Shown one piece after another: positions 34,861 to 44,463 of a DNA stretch of 64,000 nt. Both the position numbers and the translations under genes were made by a program. The stretch comes from Dichotomopilus funicola (lineage: Eukaryota > Ascomycota > Sordariomycetes > Sordariales > Chaetomiaceae): NCBI RefSeq assembly GCF_033296635.1, contig NW_026944024.1, positions 1,054,001 through 1,118,000 of the forward strand, read 5' to 3'. The notes below the pieces were generated by a model, which worked only from the letters and a program-made list of their open reading frames with translations, did no database searches and was not told the origin of the DNA. Every line of letters begins with the position of its first letter. The first letter of the stretch is position 1.

Positions 34861-35830
34861 TTAATTGTCCCGTGTACCTTTTGCGGGGATCTCGAGCTTG
34901 ATGTAGTCGTCGCCCGCCTGGCTAACGTTAAGAAGGCGTGTGGGCAGCAGTCCCATCCCCTTGCACTGCTTGATCCAGCCACACAATAAAGCAAAGGCTT
35001 TCTTTGTCGGACCCGGCCAGCTGGATGCGTCGCCCGTATATCTTGTCTGGTGGGATCTGCACCAACGCCTGCTTACCCGCTGTGCCTCCCAAACGTCAGG
35101 AGAATCCATTTTTAGCGCCGTTTGAGTCTGTGCACACCAAAATTTGCACACGTTTGGCCTCGACATCTGCTCGCGAATTGAGCGTTTTGCCCCAAAACAG
35201 CCGCAAATTGAAGTTTTCGATCCGTTTTAATTGATATTTACATCGCCTACACCTATATATATCTTCTGATACCCGATTTTCTATACTAACGGCAATACAC
35301 GTACAGTTCAATACCCTTTGATTTTAAGTTCGATTATTTATCTAATGTCTTAGCACTATCCGAGGCCTAGTAGGCTATTAAACTACTACAGTATACATAC
35401 ATTGCCATTAATACAGAAAAAAAGATATCAAAAGATAGGTACGAGTATAGGCAATATAGATCTTATCAAAATGGGTCGGAAAACTTCAATTTGGGGATGT
35501 TTTCGGGAAAACTGTGATTTTGTTCGTTGGGGCTAAACGTGTGCAAGTTTTGGTGTGCACTGAAAAAAACGGCGCTAAATTCTCCTGACGTTTGGGAGGC
35601 ATAGCGATTTGGGCGAATGTGTCAATGGGTACACATTGGATAAGCCAAAGGCATCCCCGGCGCTGACCCTGATCGCACGCAGAGCGCCTTTATCCGTCAA
35701 GACGCCCCTGGAAGAGGACAGGGTTCGCCGTCTGCGCTTCTGCGTCTTGCTTGTTGAGGACTAGGCAGACAAGACAGCCCTTCTTTGCCGACATATCGAG
35801 CTGCTGAACCAGACGTGGTGGAGAACATCA
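34861..35830 (-). pseudogene. Remnant of a HET-type (heterokaryon incompatibility) gene
   Basis: Read on the minus strand, this holds broken pieces of a HET-type protein N-terminus in several frames. The first piece (about 35828-35690) has LDMSAKKGCLVCLVLN, like the Cys-containing opening of HET proteins. A frame change leads to IRVSAGDAFGLS. The foldback element then intervenes. The far side has IPPDKIYGRR, and then FALLCGWIKQCKGMG with LPTRLLNVSQAGDDYIKL, the hallmark LPTRLLDV-type motif at the start of a HET domain. A TAA ends that frame at 34861 and no HET core follows. HET proteins trigger cell death when unlike strains fuse; this copy cannot be functional. The assignment rests on short motifs only. 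Confidence 0.5.
35079..35605. mobile_element. 527-bp foldback (MITE-like) element with very long inverted arms
   Basis: The left end, CGCTGTGCCTCCCAAACGTC, and the reverse complement of the right end, CGCTATGCCTCCCAAACGTC, match at 19 of 20 bases. The match continues with gaps through GTGCACACCAAAA, TTGCACACGTTT, AAATTGAAGTTTTC, TGATA and GGCAATA toward a centre near 35340, so each arm is over 200 bp. The outer arms resemble a DNA-transposon end and the inner part is AT-rich. There is no open frame for a transposase. Many arm differences are C/T or G/A changes. The element lies inside the HET-type remnant. It could fold into one long hairpin if transcribed. Confidence 0.75.
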
Positions 35831-36213
35831 CGAGCCGCCTTGCCATATGCCGTCTGCAACACCTGGAGCCACAACACCCCTTCTTTCTGACAAATATACA
35901 GCCGCTCGAAAAAAAATACGGTATTCCCAACGATTGCATTTGCGCATAAGCATCAAAATAAACACCGGACCTCGTTCGGGTGCGGAAGTTGTCATACTCT
36001 CTAAAGAGGTACGGCCTTCCTCCGATCAGGTTCTAATTTATCCTCCTATACACCCCTACATTGAAAATTCTCACCATCTTGATTGTAACCTCCCCTTGAT
36101 TAATCCCTGAAATTGCACGCTTAGTGCCACTGCACGGTTCCGAGAGCAATCGTTCTATAAAATTTAGGAATCAGCGGCTTACACAATCATATAGCTGTGG
36201 AAGGATAACCTAC

Positions 36214-37731
36214 CTAACATGGGCTGCTACTGCAAATGATGTACTCCAGTTTTCTCAGGGTGTTTACTTGCGGCGGGAATGAGTTGAGACAAACATGCTT
36301 CGATTCGGCGAGATGTACCGCAAAAATGCCCTCGCCCATAGCGGGCCGCATATCCCGCTGCTCGTTGTCGCCAATGTAGGCAATGTCACCAGCTGAGATG
36401 CCCAGATGCCCCAGAACCGCACTGAAGAGGCCTGAAGTTTTGGTCAGCCGAAAATGATTGGTAGTGGCTAGGAAGTCGACGTATTGGCTGATGCCGAGAG
36501 CCTGAATTGTTCTCTCCTGTGCATCTTGCGGGCCTTCTGTCATGATGGCAACCTTCTTGCCCATATCCTTGATTGCCGAAAGCAAGCTCAGCGCCCCACA
36601 CTTCAACTCAAGCGACTTTACGAGTGTATCCTCGTAAGACTCCAGAAGCTCTTCTATAAAGACCGCATCTAGCGGGATGGAAAAATGGGCTAGGACTGAT
36701 GTGGATCTCTTCTTGCGATACTGAAACGATGTTTTGCCGTCGGAGAAGGAATTGCTGGCTTTCTCCTTGAGGATCCTGGTGTATTCATTCTTCAGCGCAG
36801 ACATAGCGGTGCCGTATCGCTTGGAGATGCCCTCGAGGACCTTGGTGGTAGCTGCCCCGGAGGCGCGACGAAACTCGTGCAGTGTATCGTCGAGATCGAA
36901 GCTAATCCATGTTTTCTCTGCGAGAACTGCCCGCAGCCGTAGCACATCGCTCTGCCAGCAACTTAGGTACAATCGCTCTAGGTGCTGTTCCAGGTTGTCC
37001 TTCTCCGTGTTGGATAGAAGGCCATGGTATGGTGCGTCTTCTATAACAGACGAGTTGGACTCCACGGTCTCGAACAGACCAGGGGGCTTCTCTTCACAAT
37101 AGATGGATCTCTCTCGCTCTGTCGCGAAGAGGAACGAAGATCCAAATGGTTGCAAAAATTGCAACATGTTTTTGGAAAACGGAACTCCCCAGCGGTCGCA
37201 GACGCGTCAAATTTCGCCCTCGGGCTCACGCACAAGCCGCTCGTACAAAAGGCACGAAATGTCGTGCGATGGCGCTTGCCCGAGCATCCGGAATATGTTG
37301 GTGAAGCAACCAACCAAGCTGCCTGCATCCGTCCATCCCATACTCTTCCAGCTGTCGAACACACGGATGGGATCGCGAACTATGAAGACTGGTCAGACTA
37401 TGGGATATGCCCACCGTGGGCAAACGTCGTATAGGCATTCTCCTTTCCCGCTATCGTTCCCGAGCTCCTCCTTAGAGATGAGAAACTTCTTGCCGGAGTT
37501 CATGGCGTCAGCGAAAACATGGTGACGGGAGGGGTTTTCGAGAATTGAGTAATCCGGACGGAAAGCTGCATTCGAGTTCGCATTCCCCATTAGAATCAAC
37601 CGGCTCGTAACTGTGCAGGCGGGTGATTCGGCGAATATCCTCATGAGCAGCGTGGAGCCGCTGCGGGGGCAGGCGATAAAAAAGCGAATCGGCAGCCCCT
37701 CGCCTGGCTACTGAGGCTTGCTCATCTCCAT
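36214..37731 (-). pseudogene. Sulfotransferase-HAD hydrolase fusion with three nonsense codons
   Basis: One continuous minus-strand frame from an ATG at 37731 to the stop at 36214 would give about 505 aa. The N-terminal half resembles a sulfotransferase: ACPRSGSTLLMRIF (the PAPS phosphate loop), then FIVRDPIRVFDSWKSMGW and LLYERLVREPEGEI. The C-terminal half is a HAD phosphatase: SFDLDDTL (motif I), VAIMTEGP (motif II), LTKTSGLF (motif III lysine) and YIGDNEQRD (motif IV). The frame is cut by TAG at 37710-37708, TGA at 37395-37393 and TGA at 37209-37207. Each is one C-to-T change away from CAG or CGA. The HAD part alone is open from an ATG at 37167 (317 aa) and could be expressed separately. 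No frameshifts are seen, so the loss appears recent. Confidence 0.75.
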
Positions 37732-38496
37732 CGTCGTCGTCGTCGTCATTGGGAGAGGTTGGTCTGAGGTAGGGGTGTGGAATGTGTAGGTAGGTAGATT
37801 CGCGGGAAGAGCGGGTCCAAAGTTCTGTCAAGAGCTATTCGAGTATGCGGTCGTGGCTGCCCTCAGCACACCTTTATGGTTGCACAGCATGCATCATTTA
37901 ACCACTTGTGCGAGGTCAATTCTCTTGGTAGAATGGCTCATGCATTCCTGATTACAAGAGGCAATCACAACCGCTCTTGCACCCTCGTGGTTAAAACGAA
38001 ACGCTAGATGAACTCGGCCGAATTTGGAACGGGCCGAACATAACGCTGCCAACGGCCGTAATCACGACCATGTATTAGCGATGGGGTCTCGCAAATCTAG
38101 CCAGAGCAGATCGCAAAGTGCGCATGAATTACATAACTCGTCGAAAATGTGGAAGGCTACCACATATGAGGTTTCTCCTACCTAGTTAGATAGGATAATA
38201 AGTGGGGTACCCGGGTGCTTTCCTACGCTGTTCGGAGCCCCTCAACACCCCGACTGCTGACCAGTGCTGGAGAGCCGCCCCTTGAAGAAGAGCGAGGTGA
38301 TTGAGGCTGTATTTTTTGTGTGGTCTTTGTCGGCGGTTTGCAGTCTGGTTGGCTGCATGATGGTGCCGACCAACGACCACAACAAACAGATCACTTCAGG
38401 TTTGCAACGTCTCTCTTGACCACCCAAAAAAGAAGTCTACGTCATTGTCCACAAATCGCTCGCCGCTTGTATCTTCTCTTCGAGCTTTCCTCCACA
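37732..38496. other. Intergenic between two broken genes
   Basis: A CGT-repeat microsatellite sits at about 37731-37748, at the start of the fusion pseudogene. The rest is the divergent upstream region of the two pseudogenes and shows no coding signal. Confidence 0.5.
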
Positions 38497-39441
38497 ATGC
38501 GCCCAGACCATCCTATCAACCAGTCCCTCCAACAAATCGACGAGAACTCCTGGCTCTTCGGGGACCAGATCCTCCTCACCCGGCAGGCCTCCCCTTCTCC
38601 CGGTTGCCCATCCTGGGGGGACGGGAACGGACTCTACTACCTCGTTTCCGAGCCGCCAAGCCCTCTGCCTCCGTGTCAACCCTTACCAGCCGAAAGCCAC
38701 ATCAAGAAACTCTACGATGCAGGCGGCGTGTCTGCAGTCTGGAGGATCGGCGATGCCATCTGCAAAGCCAGGAAACACCCAGACCCGAATATGACCTGGG
38801 AGCACGTCACGCTAGATTATCTCCATACCAAATGCCCGCTTGGGAAGCTCAGCTTCGCCATCCCGAATGTCATCCACCATGTGGGAAGCGGAGACCGCTA
38901 CTTCCTCATCCAGAGCCGCGTGCCGGGCGTGACCCTTTCCGAGGCATGACCGTCGATGGACGAGAGTACAAAGGAGTACTACGTCTCACGGGTCGCCGAC
39001 ATCTGCAAGGAGCTGGCTGCTTGGACAGGTAACGGCATTCATGGTGTCGACGGGCGGAATCTGTCGGATCTCTATCTTACTCCTCTCCATGGGGTGGAGG
39101 ATATGAGTCCTCGGAACCTCCTTGCCAACTGCGCCCATCTCAAGATGGATTGTTCCTTATTCGTCTTTTACCATTGTGATCTTGGGCCGGGGAACATCAT
39201 CGTGGAGCCTGAACAGAGATCTCTCGCTGTGGTTGACTGGGAGATGGCGGGGTTTGTTCCTCGGAAATGGATAAGGACAAAGGTCCGCGTTTCCAGCGGA
39301 ATGGATCTTGAGGGCGAGGACGAAGACTCGAGACAGGAGTGGAGGAGGCGGCTTCAGAGACGATTGGGGCAGGATGGCTTTCCCGAACTTGCGGATGAGT
39401 GGATGGTTTGGTTTATGAATAGTGGAGAAGATGAGAAATAA
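38497..39441 (+). pseudogene. Aminoglycoside-phosphotransferase-like kinase with one in-frame stop
   Basis: A frame of 314 codons from the ATG at 38497 is broken once, by TGA at 38947-38949. On both sides it reads as a fungal APH/choline-kinase-like protein: ESHIKKLYDAGG near the N-terminus, MTWEHVTLDYLHTKCPLGK, then after the stop the catalytic YHCDLGPGNIIVE (H-x-D-x4-N) and VVDWEMAGFVP (metal-binding DWE). The stop sits where TGG (Trp) would fit (LSEA-stop-PSMDES). No intron of credible length skips it. Fungal members phosphorylate unknown small molecules. The part after the stop contains the whole active site but lacks the nucleotide-binding lobe, so it is unlikely to work alone. It faces away from the sulfotransferase-HAD pseudogene. 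Confidence 0.75.
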
Positions 39442-40928
39442 CGAGCAGGATCGATCTTTGCCGGTCAAACAAAACATCATGGTAAGTCCAAGTTGAGCGT
39501 TCCACCGTCTCCAACTCAACTCCAACTCTGAATTTCCAATTCCAAATCCATTGACCATTGCCCCCTGTTCTGCTCCGTCGGTCCTCAAACCGTTCCCCGC
39601 TGGAGATGGAGACGGAGATAACGTTAGCGTTAACTCGCCGCTTAGCACCATGCTATATTCGGCATAGATTACCGTCCAAGGCCCACGAGATCAGACGAAC
39701 CAGTTCAATCGTTACGCTTTCCATCCAGGAAGATGGATCCGGCAAAACCTGAGCATGATGAGATGAGATGAATGGGCTTCGTTTCCCTCCAGGTGCTTGA
39801 ACATCAACTGTCGACAAGTGTAAACGAGCGACCAGCTGCCCATGGCATTTGCAGCAGCTCACGTGCAGTCTCAACGATCCCGCGCCGTTTGCAGCGCCGG
39901 TCTCCCCGGCGCCCGGAGCTCCCACCGGACGAGCCCGGCGGCACGGAGGTTTGTGGTGTGTTGCGATGATGTGGTTCCAGCCCTTTGGCTTGCGTCTTGC
40001 GCGTCTTGGGGGGGGGGGCAGGGGGTTTCCCGTCTTTTTTTTTTCCCTCGGGTCGTTTTCGTTATTGCCGATGATCCTTCCCTGGACTAGGCGGGGCACA
40101 GCAATCCGTCGAGGAATAGGAAGAGGAAACAGTCGAGAGAACGGCTGCGTTGCCATTAGTTATAAAAAAAGAATCAATTGGCCCGCCTCCTCACACAAAG
40201 CGCACAGGCAACCCGTCAATGCCCCGTCGAGTGGCTGCAATGTTCGGTTTGCGCCTTGGTGCTCGGCTCGGCTGTGTCGCTAAGCAAGTATCCGCATGTT
40301 GCGGTGTTGCATATGTGTGTCCCAGTGTCTCCGCAACGGCTGCAGATTCCAACCTGAAATGGGAGAAGGGCAGAAAGGGGGGAGGGTTGCATCAGAGCGG
40401 CTCGCCCATCCACATGTGCGCATTCCACGTTGCTGGGATGTGAATTTGCTGGGGGACTTCTAGTTCCCCCCCTGGCGCTGGTGGTTGCTGCGCCGCGCGG
40501 TGTGAGCATTCGTCCCAATTGCCTTGCGGCTTCTTTTGCGAGGGAACTGTTTTTGCGGGTAGATGAGTGGAGGAAGAACGGGATGAGACGGGGGCAAGGG
40601 GGTAGACGATTCCGGGATTCCTACGAATAGTTAGGCGAGGAACTGTTGTGCAATGTATTCGTAATACGCTTTCTTCCAACATCCGCGCGGCTGTCTGGTC
40701 TCACCTCTACCTCTCAGTCTTCCTCTTGTTTTTCTTGGTTTGTAGTCGGGTTCTCAGGTCGGAATTGCCCTTGCGTGAGCGTGTTTCTGTGAGAAGAGAC
40801 TTGTTTATGCTTCGGCTCTCTGCGCCCATGTAAAAAGGCCGCGCGTGTTTGTTTTCTTTTGAAGGGATCCGGCGATACCGCCGGACAGGGCAATATCCAC
40901 CGTCAACACACCGCAGTCATCCATCACC
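39442..40928. other. Intergenic; no recognisable gene
   Basis: 1.5 kb without assignable coding sequence. A G run lies near 40010. The final 200 bp form the leader of the surface-protein gene. Confidence 0.55.
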
Positions 40929-42098
40929 ATGACAATTACACTCCCGCCCCAAGCTACGCCCACGGCTGCGGCCCTCGTCGCCCGCGCAACCAACGGCTAT
41001 CCGCTCCTCATCACCAGCTTCCCGTCCATCCCACTCACCACCACCTTCACCCCGCCCGACGGCGACTGCGGCGGTATTTACCTCCCCGAGACCCCGCGCA
41101 TCTACGTTGTCGACGACAAGCCCTCCTGCCTCCCACCACGCTTCTCAACCTCCGACGCGTCCTTCTACTACTCCCCCGGGATCGCCTGCCCGTCCGGGTA
41201 CTGGACCGCCTGTCACGACACCGCGGGGGTATCTACCATCACTACCGTCACCTGCTGCCCGACCATCGGCAGCGACATCTCACTATCATGTGTGCCGTCG
41301 CCGCAGATTCTGAGCGATATGTGGGAGACGCTGTATTGCACATGGATCGCACCGAGCGGGGATGGCACCCAGATTCCCGTGACCTTTTCCGACAATGGGG
41401 GGCGCACGTCGACGGTGCTGCAGTCGGTTGCCTCGCCGGGCGGTGTGAATGCGTATGGTGTGCGCATGGTACATGAGGCGAGCGATTTATCCAAGTCAAC
41501 AACAACATCCGCGACGACAACATCAGAGCCCACGACGTCCACAGGAGCAGGCGGCGCCGGCAGAACCACAAATTCAGCAGCAACAGACACAGCCGCCGTC
41601 CCGGCCACCACGGACGGAGCCACGACATCCGGTGGTGGTGGTCTCTCCACAGGCGCCATCGCAGCAATTGCGGCCGTCGTACCCCTCGTCGTGATCGGTG
41701 CTGCGGTGCTCGGGTTTTTCGCCTGGAAACGCAAGCGAAAGAACCGCCAACTCCAACCAGAAGAACTGGACTCGCAAAGCCCCCCGCACGACCGTCACCA
41801 CCACACATCCTACCCAGCCTCCTACCCTCCCCCGTCCTCTGCTACCGGACTACACTCCGCCCTCCCACAATCGGCTGCGCCCGCGTACGATTACCCCGCA
41901 GGAGCTGGTGCGAATGTGCACAGCAACGGACCGGGAGTCGAGCCTAAATATCCGGACTATTATTATTATGGAAGTGGGGGACCGCCGCCGACTGAAATGG
42001 ATGGGGAGTCGAGGTTGGCGGAGATGCCAAGTGGGATGCCGGCAGCAGAATTGCAGGGGCACGGCGTCGGAGGGGGAGGGTGGGTGACAAGGAGATGA
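40929..42098 (+). CDS. Single-pass membrane protein with Cys-rich ectodomain
   Basis: One frame of 389 aa. There is no clear signal peptide. Residues 45-150 hold a cysteine-rich domain common in Pezizomycotina (GDCGGIYLP, YYSPGIACPSGYWTACHD, VTCCPTIG, ISLSCV, LYCTWIAP). A Ser/Thr-rich stalk follows (about 185-235), then one membrane segment at about 240-265 (STGAIAAIAAVVPLVVIG) ending in the stop-transfer KRKRKNR. The cytosolic tail is Pro, Tyr, His and Gly rich. The layout, with an O-glycosylatable stalk, one TM and a short tail, resembles fungal wall-stress sensors, but it lacks a WSC domain. Function is unknown. An earlier in-frame start is absent, so an extra 5' exon encoding a signal peptide remains possible. 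Confidence 0.75.
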   Translation: MTITLPPQATPTAAALVARATNGYPLLITSFPSIPLTTTFTPPDGDCGGIYLPETPRIYVVDDKPSCLPPRFSTSDASFYYSPGIACPSGYWTACHDTAGVSTITTVTCCPTIGSDISLSCVPSPQILSDMWETLYCTWIAPSGDGTQIPVTFSDNGGRTSTVLQSVASPGGVNAYGVRMVHEASDLSKSTTTSATTTSEPTTSTGAGGAGRTTNSAATDTAAVPATTDGATTSGGGGLSTGAIAAIAAVVPLVVIGAAVLGFFAWKRKRKNRQLQPEELDSQSPPHDRHHHTSYPASYPPPSSATGLHSALPQSAAPAYDYPAGAGANVHSNGPGVEPKYPDYYYYGSGGPPPTEMDGESRLAEMPSGMPAAELQGHGVGGGGWVTRR

Positions 42099-42589
42099 TA
42101 ACGGGAGATTAGCGGAATGGCGTGTTATTGGGATTTGTATATATTTATACTTCGTTTTGGCGTGGTTGGGTTATTTTATTGTTGCATTTGCATTGGTGAG
42201 CCGAGGACGGAAGGAAACGGTGATGATGCGGCAATATGGGCTATACTTACTTCTAAGGCGAGTGGTTGATCCGCCATAAGGATAGCTTGAATAGAAATAA
42301 TTACCAATACATTGTGAAAAGGCCACGGGACCTTGAACCTATGGACGATGTAGGCCGAACCCAACCAGCACATCTCCCGACACCCAAGCGCAGCATCAAC
42401 GAAACCGCCGCTTCCGAGAATTAATCGAGGGTTGAGGTGCACATTTTCATCGGCTAGTCTGCGGGTGTGTGGAATGGATGTGGTCATCGAAACTAAAGAG
42501 AAGAACGCAGAGAACAACACGTTTAGTACAAAGCAAAAATGAGGAAGATATCAAAATGCTCACCCATGGGGTCGGCCCCAGGGGTTACG

Positions 42590-42618
42590 AAAATCCGTTT
42601 GGCGGAAAAACGGATTTT
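42590..42618. repeat. Hairpin with 11-bp stem
   Basis: AAAATCCGTTT at 42590-42600 and AAACGGATTTT at 42608-42618 are exact inverted copies around a 7-nt loop (GGCGGAA). Function unknown. Confidence 0.8.
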
Positions 42619-42637
42619 GACTTTGTTCTTGTGCCCG

Positions 42638-42659
42638 ACCTGGGGTTCGAACCCCAGGT
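42638..42659. repeat. Perfect 22-bp palindrome with a B-box-like core
   Basis: Each 11-bp half (ACCTGGGGTTC and its complement) is exact. The centre GGTTCGAACCC is close to the tRNA B-box consensus GGTTCGANTCC on both strands. A TGGCCGAGTTG resembling a tRNA A box begins at 42659. I could not fold a full tRNA here. Confidence 0.75.
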
Positions 42660-43170
42660 GGCCGAGTTGCCGACGACACACCCCCAAGATGCGCCACATG
42701 GGCTTTCTGGGGAGTGGTTGGAAGGAATGATGAGAAGCGCGGTTATAAGGGGCGGTTTAGCCTAGAAGGCAGGGACGAAGGGGTCGAGGGAGCGTGACCT
42801 AAGGCCCTCTCTTGAAACTCGGAAGCAAGTCGTTCCTTCCGTTGAATGCTTGGTGCCGCAATACCCTTCTATACCCCGGTATGGTATCCGTGGGCTGTGA
42901 AACCTTCCATCTGGCAGCTTGAACGTTCTCTTGTTCCTCCGCCGAAAACTCAACACCTCGATAAGATCAGAGTCACCCCGTCAAAAGCCGCCCTCCTGGA
43001 TATCCGTTGATGAAATGGCCAATACGTTAACACCCGCGCTACCACGGAGTATCTCCTGAACCCAAGCCATGTCTCGTTCATCATAAGTTCATTCCAAACC
43101 GACAAACCGCCACGCCCAGTCCCTCTCACCAAGACATCTATCTATTCTCAGACATACCTATAACCCCCCT

Positions 43171-44463
43171 CTACTCCCTCACAAACCTCCCCCCCTTCCC
43201 TCCCTCCCACCTCCCCAATACAGGCTCCAACAACCGTCCCAAAACCTCCCCCGCATCCCCAGCAAACGCAAAATCCCCCTCTTCCAACCTCCTCAAATTC
43301 CCCTCCTCCTCCGCCTCCAAATTCACATGCACCACACTCGCCCCAATCCCTTTCTCCTTCTCCTCTCTTGTCCGTCCCGCCATCCTCGCCTGCTCAGCAA
43401 ACCCAGCCGCCGGCCAGACTACCCCGCTCGTGCCGATGACTAGGACGATGTCGATGGGTGTGTTGGGTTGCTCGATCCAGGTGTCGATGGAGGTGAGGAG
43501 GGGGTCGGAGAGGGGTTCGCCGAACCAGACTACGCCGGGGCGGAGGAGGGAGGTGTTGGGGGGACAACGGGGGCAGTGTGGGAGGGTAGAGGGGTCGAGA
43601 GGGGGGAGGGGGTTGGAGGGGTCTAGGAGGGGATCTTGAGAGAGAAAGAGAGAGAGGGTGGTGGTTAGCTTGGTTTGGTGTGTCTAGTATGGAGAGTTTA
43701 TGGATGGGAAACGGTGGGTGAGGGTTAGGAATAGATACAGCAAAGAAATAACAACGTACGAATCTCGGTTGCCGACGCTGGCGCGTTGACAGCCGCCGGG
43801 GCCAACGCCGGACACAGCGGCGAGTCGTAGTTTTCCGTCTGATAATCACACGTAGGCGAGGCACACTTGAGCATAAAGAGCGAGCCATGCAGGAGTTTGA
43901 GCTGCGAGGGGGGATGATCCGCGCGGACGTGGAGGTCTTATCAAGGTAACTATACATTAGCGGTGATCTCAAGTCACTGACAAGCGTGAAAAAAAGGGGA
44001 CAGACTGTCAACATTCTGGGACAAGCACCAAAACCCCGGGTTTCGCCTCGCAAGTTCAGCGAGGGCATAGTGTCCGGCATTAGGCTTCGCTTGCAAAGCC
44101 ATGTGTCGTCGCTAGATCACATCTCATTGCGTCAGCCTCCTTCCTCTCCAAATTCACAACTCACACCATCAGTAGGTATCATCATCTCTCACAACCATCC
44201 CCTCCAACTCGAACGCCCGGGATTAAAGAGTTACTCACATAAGCATAAAACAACCAAACCAACCCCGGATCCCTCTCAAATGCCTCGGGCGTCGCCAAAT
44301 CCATCGCCTCATAATTCCGCCACATCCCTCCGGCCCCACGAAACGTAGCCAACCCCGACGACGCCGACAGCCCCGCGCCACAAACTGCTAGGATCCGTCG
44401 GCTCGTCGCTAGCTTGGCGTGGAACGCCGGGACGCTGTTGTAATTCGGGTTGTGGGGGGGCAT
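43171..44463 (-). CDS. NAD-dependent protein deacylase, sirtuin class III (SIRT5-like)
   Basis: Exons 44463-44239, 44111-44006, 43936-43760 and 43634-43171 give 323 aa. Introns are 69-127 bp. The sirtuin core is complete: CGAGLSASSGLATFRGAGG (NAD loop), QNVD plus NLHVRADHP across the second splice, LHGSLF with the catalytic histidine, a zinc site made of CASPTC and CPRC, then RPGVVWFGE and VIGTSGVVWPAAGF. The C-terminal helix is charged. The LHGSL and VVWFGE pattern and the short length point to the SIRT5/class III group, which removes succinyl, malonyl or acetyl groups from lysine, often in mitochondria. The same frame is open upstream to an ATG at 44619, so a longer form with 52 more residues is possible. 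The zinc-site cysteines straddle the third intron. Confidence 0.88.

Larger units (their letters stand above)
42099..43170. other. Intergenic with palindromes
   Basis: No gene assigned. It contains an 11-bp-stem hairpin and a perfect 22-bp palindrome, listed separately. Pyrimidine-rich sequence toward the right end is the 3' flank of the sirtuin gene. Confidence 0.5.

Noticed and set aside
42638..42712. Possible tRNA-Leu/Ser or tRNA-Pro
   Set aside because: A B-box-like palindrome and an A-box-like motif are present, but no orientation gives a complete cloverleaf with D, anticodon and T arms.
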